Assembly: GCA_963920575.1 (NCBI GenBank)
Contig: OY986974.1
Location: forward strand, 21,621,042-21,685,041
Direction: 5' to 3'
Length of the DNA stretch: 64,000 bases
Origin: Narthecium ossifragum
Lineage: Eukaryota; Streptophyta; Magnoliopsida; Dioscoreales; Nartheciaceae
Of the stretch, positions 1 through 10,168 are shown piece by piece. Each line of letters opens with the position of its first letter. Position 1 is the first letter of the stretch. The notes under the pieces were generated by a model, which did no database searches, was not told where the DNA came from, and saw only the letters and a list, made by a program, of their open reading frames with translations. Both the position numbers and the translations under genes were made by a program.

Positions 1-832
1 GTACTACAATAGCCACTGAAATATGGTTCTCAATGACCTCTTAAGTCATTTCCTGATTTTATTTCATTTCGAGCTGACATGGAAATTCTAAGGAATCCAA
101 ATTGTCTCTAATATGGAAACATCTAGCACCGGGGGCACATCTCTGAGGAGTACTTTACGATACGATATAGATTTTCGAATAAATATCAATTTAATAAATA
201 CTGTCAGTGAACACCATCAATTTCTTGAATCTTGAGCTGACAGATTTTCCTAGAGACTCGTATAGAATGCAAAGATATCTGTAGTAGGAGTTCAAGATTA
301 TAAAATAATATATATCTCGATGATGATATACACTATGAGGCCTTAAATTTGACTCAACTGATTACTTGATATCTAATATATTGAGGATGTGATTGATTCT
401 GAAATGTGTGCAACATAGTCCAGAAACACAGTTAAGCTGCTAGCATGAATGCTACCTGAGTGCATTCAGCAACCCTAACCTAGGTCATCCACCTCAGAAC
501 TTCGTATTTTCTTCTTTTGTTTTAGCTCTTTCCTCTACTGTCTATGTGCTTACCATAATACATGCTTCACTAATACATCTGAGACAAGCTTATGCTGATT
601 TTAGTCATCCATACTCTGTTGGCATTTTTTTTTTCTTTTTTTCTTTTTGTGAAAGAATTATTGGCTTCCTTCTCTCGCTGTCATCTATATGTTCTGAGAT
701 GTGTACATTAGTAGATGTTGATTTGTCTAAAGATTGTCTTGTCAAAAAAATTCAATCTACTAATGTACAATGTCCTGAAACCTGACTGATTCATATTAGA
801 ACTAATGTGTTCTAATCTCTTGTTTATTGCAG
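1..832 (+). other. Upstream intron sequence of the AARE gene
   Basis: This stretch has no exon that I can recognise. It is AT-rich, contains a pyrimidine-rich run near 620-650, and ends with a clear acceptor (ttgtttattgcag) at 831-832 directly before the AARE exon at 833. I read it as intron of the AARE gene whose earlier exons lie left of the window. Confidence 0.6.
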
Positions 833-3042
833 GCTCCAGATAGGTTTGTCGTGGCAGCTGTCAGAAATCCTGTATGTAACCTCTCACTGATGGTAGGTAC
901 AAGTGATATACCCGACTGGTGTTATGTGGAGGCTTTTGGAAGTGAAGGAAAGAAGTTCTTCTCTGAAGCACCCTCAGCAGAACATCTTAGTGTCTTGTAC
1001 AATAAATCTCCAATCTCCCATCTCACGAAGGTGTGCAATAGCTTGTCCTCCGACCTTTAGCAGGTTCTTGAGAATTGGCAATTATGGTCAAATAGAGTGT
1101 TCAACAACTTAATACTAATAAGTTTGCCCCTTTAAGTTTACGTTTGTTCACTAGCTCTTACTTGTAAGTTTGTCTGCTCGCAAATCTTTCTATATGCTTT
1201 CATCCATTTTAGTTGCGTGTGAATGTCTACCCAACTATTCTTACGTTGAGGGACAAGATACTTTCTCAAATTTGCAATGTTTGAATCTTTTATTTTTGTA
1301 AACATCAGCGTTATATTTTAATTTATGCAATTCATATGAACAGTTCAAAGCAAGTTGAAAAGCAGAACTAGAATGTGTTCTGATTTCAACTCCAAGTAGC
1401 AGAATTGTCCTCCTTAAGACGACCCTTGTACCGCAGCGTACAATAAAAATCGGAAGCTTCTAGAAAACAACCTCCAGATAATTCACGATGATCAATAAAA
1501 CCAACTCAGCTATTTCAGGTTCTATCAGTGATCGTAATTAACTATAGACAATCAAGAAACAAGCGAATAGTATGATTGGGAAACGTTTTGCTAATCCTTT
1601 TCAATGTAAATGCTTTCCAGTTATACCTATGAACTAATCTATAAGAATGTGAGTTGTCTGATAAAAGCCGACTTTTTGAACATGACCTTTATAGCTAGTT
1701 GTGGTTGAGCCTTGTTAAGTTCATAATTGCAGGTTAAAGCACCGGTTCTTTTCCTCTTGGGAGCACAAGATCTCCGAGTTCCAGTCTCCAATGGTTTACA
1801 GGTGCAGTACCCATTGATTTTAGCTTTAAACTGTGTGCCGGAGTAGACATGGTAACTTTGATAATCTATACATGGCAAATATTGTATATTTTCTTTCTGA
1901 ATTTCTCTAATTCTCATCAACTTATGTGATTATGTGATGCCTGCTGATGAATTCCAGAAAATTTGCTCTGCTGCAACTTTTCACTCTTTTATTGCAAGAG
2001 GTCATGCACCAAGCTCAAGTCTAATGTATTCACCTTAAGCAGGATGTGTGGATAGTTGGTATAACTGGTCAATATATTTTAAATTAGGTGGGCCCCGGGT
2101 AACCAGTCACCCCCACTACCCCCTAACCAACCACCCACCCTCACTGCTCTCTCTCCCTCCCATTTCTATGACTCAGCTGCCACATGTCCCCTTCTCTCCT
2201 CTTCTTATGACTCTGCTGTCATATGTGAGAAAATAAATGAGTTAGATTGTGATTCATAAAAGCTAATCTTATATAATAGATATGTGTATGTTTGTGGTTA
2301 AGTATGGAGCGGACATATGGCAATACAAAGCATTCTAGATTGCATTATGCTTTTGAAATTGATGAATATAAGAACCATCTTATTAGTTTGTATAGCATGT
2401 TTTAGCAACTCGTTCAGCTTATTATGAGTGGATACAACACAATAACATATAGCCTATGCTTCAGTGCTTCCTTTTGAGAGAGTCGATATGTCATTTTATG
2501 CTAAACATCTACTTGGACTTACCAGGACTTGAACTAGGAACCATGTGGCTAATTACATTGCAACTTAGCCTAGAGGAAGGACCTCTGGTTCCCGCCCCCT
2601 CTTTTAAACTGGAAGTAGATATGATAGTGCTGCAACACTTGATGTTTAAGAGAGATACTTTAGTGGTTGATTACAATATGTTCAATTGTATTATTTCCTA
2701 TCAGCATTAATTTGCAATTATTATTTTGTCATTTATAGGTTTGAGAGATATCTTTCAGCTTTTCATAGGCTACATTGAAACTGTTCATTGATGCTTCTAT
2801 TTCATGTTTCTGGAATCCTGTAGTATGCGAGAGCTCTCAAGGAAAAGGGAGGTGTGGTTAAAGTAATTGTGTTCCCTGATGATGTCCATGCAATCGACAG
2901 GTTTCCTTCTTTCATCTCTTGCCTAATGAAAACTTCAACGTGATCTTCCTCATTGCTCTCTCTTTGTCTCTGTTGCAGGCCGCAATCAGATTTTGAAAGC
3001 TTCCTGAACATTGGCGTCTGGTTCAGAAAATACTGTAAATGA
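833..3042 (+). CDS. AARE: Acylamino-acid-releasing enzyme, last four exons (5' part outside window)
   Basis: Four exons join in frame: 833-1030, 1733-1801, 2824-2900 and 2979-3042 (TGA stop), each with GT-AG boundaries. They encode the C-terminal part of the alpha/beta-hydrolase domain of a prolyl-oligopeptidase-family enzyme that removes N-acylated residues from peptides. Recognisable blocks are NPVCNLSLMVGTSDIPDW in the first exon, LFLLGAQDLRVPVSNGLQ (second exon, carrying the catalytic Asp), VFPDDVHAIDR (third exon, carrying the catalytic His) and PQSDFESFLNIGVWF in the last. The nucleophile Ser (a GGSHG-type motif) must lie in exons left of the window, so only about 136 residues of a protein usually near 760 residues are visible. 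Nothing in the visible exons is broken, so this copy is probably functional. A decayed duplicate of its last two exons lies at 7774-7995. Confidence 0.9.
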
Positions 3043-3334
3043 TCAGTCTTTACGCGAGAGAGAGAGCATTCTTTTCCATTGCTATTTGTACTCGGGTTCT
3101 CGGATAAGAAGATTTTCATGGCCAGTAATTTAGCAAAACTTATTGTTCGGAATCATGCACAGCAAGAAATATTCTCCTTGAACTCAATTTATCTTGTAAA
3201 CAAGGGAGATTGATATAAAGGTTTTAAATTAGATATGATACTGACTAAATTACATATATTATGTTGACGTGGCATTTCATGTGGTCGGCAGCTCAGGCCA
3301 CGTCAGCTGCCACATAAGATGCACATTGTATCAT
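3043..3334. other. AARE 3' UTR and spacer
   Basis: Non-coding. The first about 110 bases are shared with the duplicate at 7996-8110, which fits a 3' UTR. The remainder runs up to the 9-bp target duplication of the MITE at 3335. Confidence 0.5.
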
Positions 3335-3696
3335 GAATAAAGGAATAAAGATTGGTGTGCATGTCATCGGTAGCTGACTACTGATCGGATAAATCAATGA
3401 ATCGATAGTTGACTACCGATTGAATATATTGGTAGTGAGAAATCGACTGATTGAATTATTTCATGGGTAGTGAGTATCGATGGATTAGATTAATCAATTG
3501 GTATCTCATTACCGATCCGATCATTAGTACATTCAATCGGTAGTGAGGTGCTGATTGATTTGACTATTGATTCGATCATTGGTATATTTAATTGATCGTA
3601 AGGTATCGATTGATTGATCTATTTCTTGGATAATAAAATACCAATAGATTATATTAATTGATTGGTATTCCACTGCATGTATAAAAATCAGCGCTC
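3335..3696. mobile_element. Foldback MITE of the ATCGGTA family (MULE-like)
   Basis: A 362-bp element flanked by a perfect 9-bp direct repeat TTGTATCAT at 3326-3334 and 3697-3705. Its ends carry related inverted blocks (GATTGGTGTGCATG on the left; the reverse complement of the right end reads GATTTTTATACATG). The interior is an array of the inverted motifs ATCGGTA and TACCGAT separated by short AT-rich spacers. A 9-bp target duplication is typical of Mutator-like elements. Related copies lie at 49812-50123, 50417-50757 and 63800-63940. It ends about 90 bp before the PPR start codon, so it may form part of that gene's 5' region. Confidence 0.75.
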
Positions 3697-3787
3697 TTGT
3701 ATCATTAGCCCTGGAGGCTACCAGCGTTACCATTTGAAAGCATAACAAAGGGTACCCAAACGGTTAGTAACCGTTACAATCCCTTGG

Positions 3788-6004
3788 ATGCTCTCCAGGC
3801 TCCTCCAATGGCCAACTCCTTCCTCTCTGAAGCAATCCACCCAACTCCATGCCCATCTCATCGTCGCCGGAGCAGCCCTTTCCTCCACTCCCGCAACTAC
3901 CCATCTCCTCAAATCCCTCGCCGACCCCGAAACCGGCCATCTCTCCTGCGCTCTCCGCCTCTTCGACCAAATCCCCAGCCCCTCGACCTTCCATTGGAAC
4001 ACCATCATTCGCGCATGCCACCGACACGGATTCCCGGAGCAGTCTATCCATTTTTTCCGGCGGATGCGACGAGCGTCCGTGCCGGCTGATCCTTACACTT
4101 TTCAATTCTTGTTCAAATCTTGCGCCATTTCTTCGTGCATTCGTGAAGGTTTGGTGGCGCATGGACTGTTTATTAAGCTCTTTCTGGAATCAGAAAGCTA
4201 CGTTGTGAGTTCTTTGATTTGTATGTACCTGGAATTTGATCGGATTAATGATGCAAGGAAGGTGTTTAGTGGGGCAGACATGAAGGATGTTTTCTCGTGG
4301 ACGACCATCATTGGTGGGCTCACGAAAGCCAGGTTGATGGACGAAGCGCGGCACCTGTTTGATCAAATGCCGGAAAGGAATGTGGTTTCATGGACTAGTA
4401 TGATTTCAGGCTACTCCCAGGCTGGTCGAGCGAAAGAGGCTGTCGAATTTTTTGAGAAGATGGTGTCGGATGGTGTGGCACCAGATGCCGTCTCATTGGT
4501 TTCGGTGCTCTCGGCGTGTGTGCAGTTACGAGATATGGAGTTGGGCAGATGGGTTCATCGGTTTGCCAATCAAGAGTGCATTGGCATCAGTGATAACCTT
4601 GCTGTCGCTCTTATCGACATGTACTCAAAGTGCGGTGACATGGAATCAGCTCGTCGAGCATTTGATTCCATGGGCCAGAAGATTTTGCCGGCATGTAACG
4701 CCATGATTGATGGGTACTGCAAGATAGGTGATATTGATGTTGCCCAGACCCTTTTTTATCAGATGAACAGCCACGATGTTATCACATACAATTGCATGAT
4801 AACCGGGTATGTTCAGCATGGTAGGCTGAAAGAGGCATTGATGCTGTTCGCGAAACTGCGATCCTCTGGATTGAGCCCGGATAAGTTCACGATAGTCGGC
4901 TTGCTTACAGCTTGCGCGAGCTTAGGTGCGCTTGATCAAGGCAAGGCCTTGCATGCTTTTATCGAAGAGAGGTTGGTCGGATTTGATGTATTTCTTGGCA
5001 CCGCGCTAATGGACATGTATGCAAAGTGCGGAAAGATGGACCAGGCGGTGCTAATGTTTGATAGAATAAATTTCAGGGATCTTCAAGCTTGGACTGTGAT
5101 CATTTCAGGATTTGCAATGAACGGAAAGGGAAGGCTCGCACTTGAATATTTCCACAAGATGCAGAATGAGGGGATTAGACCCAATGCCGTTTCTTACATT
5201 GGTGTTCTGAATGCTTGTAGCCACTCAGGGCTTACAGAGGAAGGTCGTAAGCACTTTAAGGATATGAAATCTTTGTACAACTTAGAGCCGGAGATTGAGC
5301 ATTACGGGTGCATGATCAATCTTCTTGGTCGAGGGGGTTATTTAAAAGAGGCCGTGGAGCTTATTGAAAACATGCCAATGGAACCGAATGCTGTCATCTG
5401 GGCTTCTTTGTTATGTTCTTGCAGAATGACCAAAAACGTGGATTTAGCTGAGAAGGCAGCGAAGAACATTCTTAGATTGGAACCTCATGAAGATGCAGCA
5501 TATGTACAATTATGCAACATATATGCAGATTCTGGGAGGTGGTCAGATGCTTCTAAAATCAGAGCTCTCATGGAAAATAGAGGAGTTAGAAAGACAGCAG
5601 GCTATAGCTCAATCACAATCAATGGACAAGTGCACAAGTTTGTAGCAGGCGATCAATCTCACCCTGAGATTTTGGATATCCAAGGGATGATGAGTGAGAT
5701 CTCGAAGAGATTAAAGTCCGCCGGATACTCACCGATCATATCGCAAGTGTCAATGGATTTGCATGATGAGGAGAAGGAGCAGGCTTTGTTCTTTCACAGT
5801 GAGAAGATAGCCATTGCTTATGGGATCATGAAATTAGGAGCTAATCTCACAATTCATGTGATCAAGAATCTACGAATCTGCGAGGACTGCCATTTGGCAA
5901 TCAAGTTGATTGCAAAGCTCTGGAATCGGGAAATTATTGTAAGAGATCGGAGTCGTTTCCACCATTTTCATGATGGTGATTGCTCTTGCAATGAATTTTG
6001 GTGA
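3788..6004 (+). CDS. Pentatricopeptide repeat protein, PLS class with E and DYW domains
   Basis: A single uninterrupted 738-codon ORF from ATG 3788 to TGA 6004, intronless as is usual for plant PPR genes. Tandem degenerate 31-36-residue helical repeats run from about residue 40 to 560 (for example WNTIIRACHRHGFPEQSIHF, WTSMISGYSQAGRAKEAVEF). E/E+ motifs follow, with a PG-box-like AGYSSITINGQVHKF. The C-terminal DYW cytidine-deaminase-like domain keeps the zinc signature H670-x-E672 and C698-E-D-C701. It ends CSCNEFW, so the terminal triplet is EFW rather than DYW. Proteins of this class act in mitochondria or plastids in site-specific C-to-U editing or other RNA processing. The N-terminus could hold a targeting peptide but I cannot assign the organelle or the RNA target. 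The gene lies between the AARE gene and its partial duplicate. Confidence 0.95.
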   Translation: MLSRLLQWPTPSSLKQSTQLHAHLIVAGAALSSTPATTHLLKSLADPETGHLSCALRLFDQIPSPSTFHWNTIIRACHRHGFPEQSIHFFRRMRRASVPADPYTFQFLFKSCAISSCIREGLVAHGLFIKLFLESESYVVSSLICMYLEFDRINDARKVFSGADMKDVFSWTTIIGGLTKARLMDEARHLFDQMPERNVVSWTSMISGYSQAGRAKEAVEFFEKMVSDGVAPDAVSLVSVLSACVQLRDMELGRWVHRFANQECIGISDNLAVALIDMYSKCGDMESARRAFDSMGQKILPACNAMIDGYCKIGDIDVAQTLFYQMNSHDVITYNCMITGYVQHGRLKEALMLFAKLRSSGLSPDKFTIVGLLTACASLGALDQGKALHAFIEERLVGFDVFLGTALMDMYAKCGKMDQAVLMFDRINFRDLQAWTVIISGFAMNGKGRLALEYFHKMQNEGIRPNAVSYIGVLNACSHSGLTEEGRKHFKDMKSLYNLEPEIEHYGCMINLLGRGGYLKEAVELIENMPMEPNAVIWASLLCSCRMTKNVDLAEKAAKNILRLEPHEDAAYVQLCNIYADSGRWSDASKIRALMENRGVRKTAGYSSITINGQVHKFVAGDQSHPEILDIQGMMSEISKRLKSAGYSPIISQVSMDLHDEEKEQALFFHSEKIAIAYGIMKLGANLTIHVIKNLRICEDCHLAIKLIAKLWNREIIVRDRSRFHHFHDGDCSCNEFW

Positions 6005-6499
6005 ATTCTTAGATCTCGCTTTGTAGCCTGAATCCTTCCTTGCCTTCTCACCCTCTATCCACTCCCCTCTCTCCTCCACGTGAGACATCTTTCTCTCTCT
6101 CTTGGTTTCCATTATGCAGGTGGTTTGCAGATGATTACTATGTTTGCAGCATGAATTTTGAAGATTTTAGGGGCCCTAATACTTCTTGATCATTCTTCTT
6201 GATGTGCCCATTTGTGCATTCCAAGAAAACTATTTGTAGCAATAACATCATCTTGATACTCACCTTTGGGAACTTTAGTTGTATAGGATCTTCCATGATA
6301 GTTTTGATGCTTCCATAAGGGTACATTGGATACTTATATTCAACTTTGTAACAATGACATTTGTGTTTATTAGAATCATCAAGGAAGACGAATTGGAGTT
6401 CCAAAGTTATGTATTTACTGAGAAAATCACAAGGGAACACGAGTTAGAGGTATAAATCTATTAGTTTATCAGAAGCTCATCAGGGAGATGAGCGGCAGA
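6005..6499. other. PPR 3' flank, no gene seen
   Basis: Likely 3' UTR followed by intergenic DNA. A CT-rich run lies at about 6030-6110. I see no coding potential or recognisable repeat before the duplicated AARE segment begins near 6500. Confidence 0.5.
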
Positions 6500-6706
6500 A
6501 GTTTAGGTTTACATTAGTTCACTGGCTTATAAGCTTTTTGGCTCGCAAATCTTTCTATACAGTTCATCTGTTTTAGTTGTGTATGATGTCTTCTTCTACC
6601 CAACTATTCTGACATTGAGATAAAGTATACCTTTTCATATTTCCAATGTTTAATCTTTTATTTTTGTAAATATCAACCTTATATGTTTTATTTATTCAAC
6701 TCATAT

Positions 6707-6805
6707 GGGTGAAGTAGTACTAGATGGGTGACCTCCTGGGAAGTCTTTGTGTTGCACATTTCTGAAATCAAGATAAAAAGCTTAACTAATTAAAAAAAAA
6801 AAACC
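6707..6805 (+). mobile_element. 5S-rRNA-derived insert with A-tail
   Basis: Bases 6711-6759 match the 3' half of plant 5S rRNA (AGTAGTACTAGATGGGTGAC, then CTCCTGGGAAGT and a GTGTTGCA end). About 30 bases of linker and a 12-base A-run (6792-6803) follow. The duplicated AARE intron gives the empty site: at about 1338-1345 the equivalent sequence runs directly from tcatatg to cagttcaaagca. A 5S-derived SINE or a retroposed 5S fragment is the simplest reading. It is too short to be a functional 5S gene. Confidence 0.65.
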
Positions 6806-7773
6806 CAGTTCAAAGCATAGTTGTTAGCCATAAATATAATAATGTCCTAAAAGTCATTTGGACGATTTACAAGAATATTATCATTGAATGGTCATCATCT
6901 TCAGCTTTAACATAGCTGAAGTATTTTGACCATAACGTTTACAACAAATATCCAAATTTGTCGATTCTTGAACCATTGAAAAGATGACGAAAAAATCTAC
7001 AACTTTCATGTTAACAAGATTTTCATATTCTATCGTTTAGTGTGTTAAACTGGCGGCCAAAGTGTTCAGTGGTAAAATAGTAAATAATGATTGAATTTCC
7101 AATCGCCCGAAGAATCCAATCGGTCATATTTTGGCCGATCATTTTAATAATGATTGTCGACTATTTCCGTCATAACTTTCTCATACGATATTCAAATGAG
7201 TTGATTCTTAAACTGATGGAAAGGGAATTCGAAGAACTACAACTTTTATATTTAGAGGTTTTTCAAATTCGAAGGTTATCATCGACCAAATTACAGTGAC
7301 AAGACGTTTTATCTGATGACAGTTTCGTAAATAAATGAATATGTCAACCAAGATTCCATTCTGATGGTTCCGAATTCAGTTCTAACGGTTCCAGAGCAGT
7401 TCCATACGATTTCAAAGTAGTTATATCATAAGCACTATAAAAGACAGGAAAATGAAGAAGAATCCATCTCCCGAAATCAAGAGCAACACTACTTTTATCT
7501 TTATTTTCAATATAGCCTTTTATCTTTATTTTCAATGTAGCCTTATCTATCTTCATGTACCTTTAAATTTCAACAATGAAGCTTTCATTCAAGTAGTTCT
7601 ATCACTCATATATAAGAGTAGTTTTAGCATAGTCTCATCGTCCATTTCTCATCTTTCATTTCCCATCACCAACATTTCTCATCCTTTCTCGACAACTTCG
7701 ACACCTCTATTTGCCAGTCAACAGTAAGATTTCCTCGTCAACACTTCTATTTCATATTTCTGGAACCGTGTAG

Positions 7774-7995
7774 TATGCGAGAGCTCTCAATGAAAAAGGT
7801 GGTGTGGATAAAGTACTTTTGTTCGCTGGTGATGTCCATGCAATCGACAGGTTTGCTTCTTTTATCTCTCGCCTTTTGAAAACCTTCAACGCGAAACTTT
7901 TACTCATTTCTATCGGTGTCTCTGTGGCAATCCGCAATCAGATTTGGAAAGCTTCCTTCAAAATTGGTGTCTGGTTCACAAAATACTGTATATGA
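7774..7995 (+). pseudogene. AARE pseudogene fragment (last two exons)
   Basis: Exon equivalents at 7774-7850 and about 7931-7995 match the AARE exons at 2824-2900 and 2979-3042, including the ALxEKGGV and DVHAIDR regions and the IGVWFTKYC end. Phe-Pro-Asp-Asp before the His is changed to Phe-Ala-Gly-Asp. The acceptor AG of the last intron is lost (gcag in the gene, gcaa here), so the exons could not splice normally. With no upstream exons nearby this is a dead fragment. Confidence 0.85.
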
Positions 7996-8174
7996 TCACA
8001 TCATTACGAGAAAAGGTATATTTTCATGGCTATTTTGTTCAGGTTCTGAAATAAGAGTAATTTTATGGCTAGTCATTTAGGAAAACTTGTCGCTCAGAAT
8101 CATGCACATTCACAAGCAGTCTCATACTTTTGAATCCATCTGCAAGACTCTCGGAAGGTCTTTGTTGTAATAAT

Positions 8175-8894
8175 TATTGGGGAATTTGAGGGGTCCCGAC
8201 GATGTCGGAGATACGCCAGATAGATACGGGGATGTCGCAGCGGAAGAGAAACAACCAAACCACAAAAGAAAAGGAAAAAGTGGAGACAATGATTTACGTG
8301 GAAAAACCTACCAGCAACAACTGGAAGGAAAAAACCACGGGCAGCAGAGGAAATCTTCAGTATGAAAGAGAGATTACAACACCCAAACCCTAGCAGAGAC
8401 AAAGATATCTCTCTTTAGGGTTGTTTACTCTCACACCTCTCACAATCCTCTCAATAACATCTCTATCACAAAGAGAAACCCTAAAAGCACCCAATTAATA
8501 GCCTCCAATAAACACAAATCCGGATTAGATCTGAGCCGTCGGATTTGCCCGTCCATGAGAGAAAGATCGATCCCACTCAAGGGAAGGATCGATCCTTGTA
8601 TGCATGAGATTGAGGGATTCCAGAATTCCCGAGTCGGATCGATCCCACTATGTAGGAGCGATCGATCCGTCCCTAAAAAAACTCAGCATCTCGAAGAAGG
8701 ATCGATCTGCGGATCGATCCAACCTTGACCTTCGAAAATAGGTGCTCTCTGTCTCTTTGTTTTCCGAGTAGGATCGATCCCTCTTGGAGAGATGGATCGA
8801 TCTGTTGATATTTTTCAAGGAGCGATCGATCCCTCTCTTAAAGAAGGATCGATCCTACCTCTTCTGTCGTCATCTCATGGGAGGAAAACTCAAC
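8175..8894 (-). repeat. 3' LTR of the gag-only copia element
   Basis: About 720 bp, nearly identical to 10169-10914. The conserved TTGGGGAAT start is present on the plus strand, but the outer dinucleotide is mutated (TA in place of TG). It contains ten GATCGATC palindromes in five pairs starting at 8565/8587, 8637/8660, 8700/8712, 8772/8795 and 8824/8847. Its TATA region (about 8489-8500) is degenerate compared with the other LTR. Confidence 0.9.
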
Positions 8895-9289
8895 AAACTC
8901 CCCCGTCCGACACATGAGGATAAGCCGTCGAACCTGGATACTTCATCAAGCTCGAAAACTCCATCAAACTCGGATACACCATCGAATTTGGATTGCGCCG
9001 CGGTCATGCCACCTCCAGTGCTGCCAGCTAGCCACTTTTATGTTGCCGTCGAAGTTGGATAACACCATCAACCTCAGATCTACCATTGAACTCCGGATCT
9101 CCCATCGGATTCAGAACCATCATCGAGAACTGTCCACCAAGTCTTGGATGTCGCCGTCAAGTCTTGATCTTCTCGGTTGCTTTCTTGCCTTCAAGTCACA
9201 GTACGTCCCGGGCTTGTAACTCAGATATCCTCGGCCGCTTCGATCGACCGGATACACCTCCTCGTGCTCCCAGCACGAAAGCTCACCCG

Positions 9290-10077
9290 TCACAGGACAT
9301 CCACGTCTCGCGTGACGATCGCAGTGCTCCCATCTTCACCATCATCAACCTTGTCATCTCTGACGTCCTTGTACTTCCTGCACTGCTTCTTTACATGGCC
9401 TGGTTTGTCACAGTAATAGCAAGTGACACTTTTTCTTCTGCCTTGGTTCACGGCCACCATAGACTCTGAATCTATCTGCCTTGTTTCAGCAGCCTTCCGT
9501 CTGGTCTCTTCGTTCAGCAAATAGCATGTAACTTGGCTCAGAGATACTGCTCCGTCAGGCGCTGAGTTGCTGAGCGATACTACCATGCTCTCTCAAGAAT
9601 CTGGCAAAATACTAAGCAGGAGTGATGCCTTCAGGTCGTCATTCAAAACCATCTTCATGGTTGCAAGTTGATTGACGATGCTCTGGAACTCATTCAGGTG
9701 CTCGGCTATCGACCCTCCACCTGGTACTTCATATTCACAAGCCGTCGGATCAAGAAAGTTTTGTTTCCAACAGACTTCCTCTCGTAAAGCTCGTGAAGCT
9801 TGTCCCACAGATCTTTGGTTGTCATCATCGTCAACACGTGGTGGTAGACGCCATCTTCCAAACACTGTCGGATAGTTGCCAAGGCCTTCCTGTCCAGCTT
9901 GTTCCATTCTCCTTCCTCCATCTCTTTAGGCTTCTTTTTTATTCCATGCAGAGGCTCGTAGAGATCCCTGCATAATAACATATCCTCCATCTTTGTCTTC
10001 CATAGGCTCCAGTTGTTTCCGTTGAGTAGATTCATCCGTATAACATTGACGTCCATCTCGCTTCTGTCAGAATCCAA
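9290..10077 (-). pseudogene. Copia gag (UBN2-type) with CCHC zinc knuckle, broken
   Basis: Reading from 10077 downwards, the start region and LLNGNNWSLWKTKMEDML, then ALATIRQCLEDGVYHHV and DLWDKLHELYE are typical of copia gag capsid regions. The frame shifts near 9710 and continues as HLNEFQSIVNQLATMKM. A stop (TGA) near 9590 follows, then the same frame carries on to a zinc knuckle CYYCDKPGHVKKQC (C-x2-C-x4-H-x4-C). The protein would have packaged element RNA. With one frameshift and one stop it is no longer functional. Confidence 0.85.
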
Positions 10078-10154
10078 CCCAGATGCTTCAGATCTTTGAT
10101 TAGGGACTTAGAATCTTGATCAGGGATTCGAATCCCCCTAATCTCAGAACCTAG

Positions 10155-10166
10155 GCTCTGGTACCA
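10155..10166 (-). other. Primer-binding site
   Basis: On the minus strand it reads TGGTACCAGAGC, one base from the common plant initiator-Met tRNA site TGGTATCAGAGC. It lies two bases inside the LTR, which fixes the element's orientation. Confidence 0.85.
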
Positions 10167-10168
10167 CT

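Larger units (their letters stand above)
6500..8110 (+). repeat. Partial segmental duplicate of the AARE 3' region
   Basis: Blocks of this segment align in the same order with 1130-3165. About 6505-6705 matches intron sequence at about 1140-1335 (shared landmarks include gctcgcaaatctttctata and the tcttttatttttgtaaa run). The block 7740-7995 matches exons 2824-3042, and 7996-8105 matches the AARE 3' UTR. The exon equivalent to 1733-1801 is missing. In its place lie a 5S-like insert (about 6707-6805) and about 950 bp of unrelated AT-rich DNA. It is a tandem, same-orientation duplication with the PPR gene between the two copies. Confidence 0.8.

Noticed and set aside
6711..6759. Functional 5S rRNA gene
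   Set aside because: Only the 3' half is present and it is followed directly by linker and an A-tail.
8169..8174. Target duplication AATAA for the copia element
   Set aside because: It needs a one-base shift against the LTR start and the terminal TG is mutated, so I do not claim it.
9086..9469. 127-codon plus-strand ORF
   Set aside because: It lies antisense to the copia gag zinc-knuckle frame, which is the real signal.
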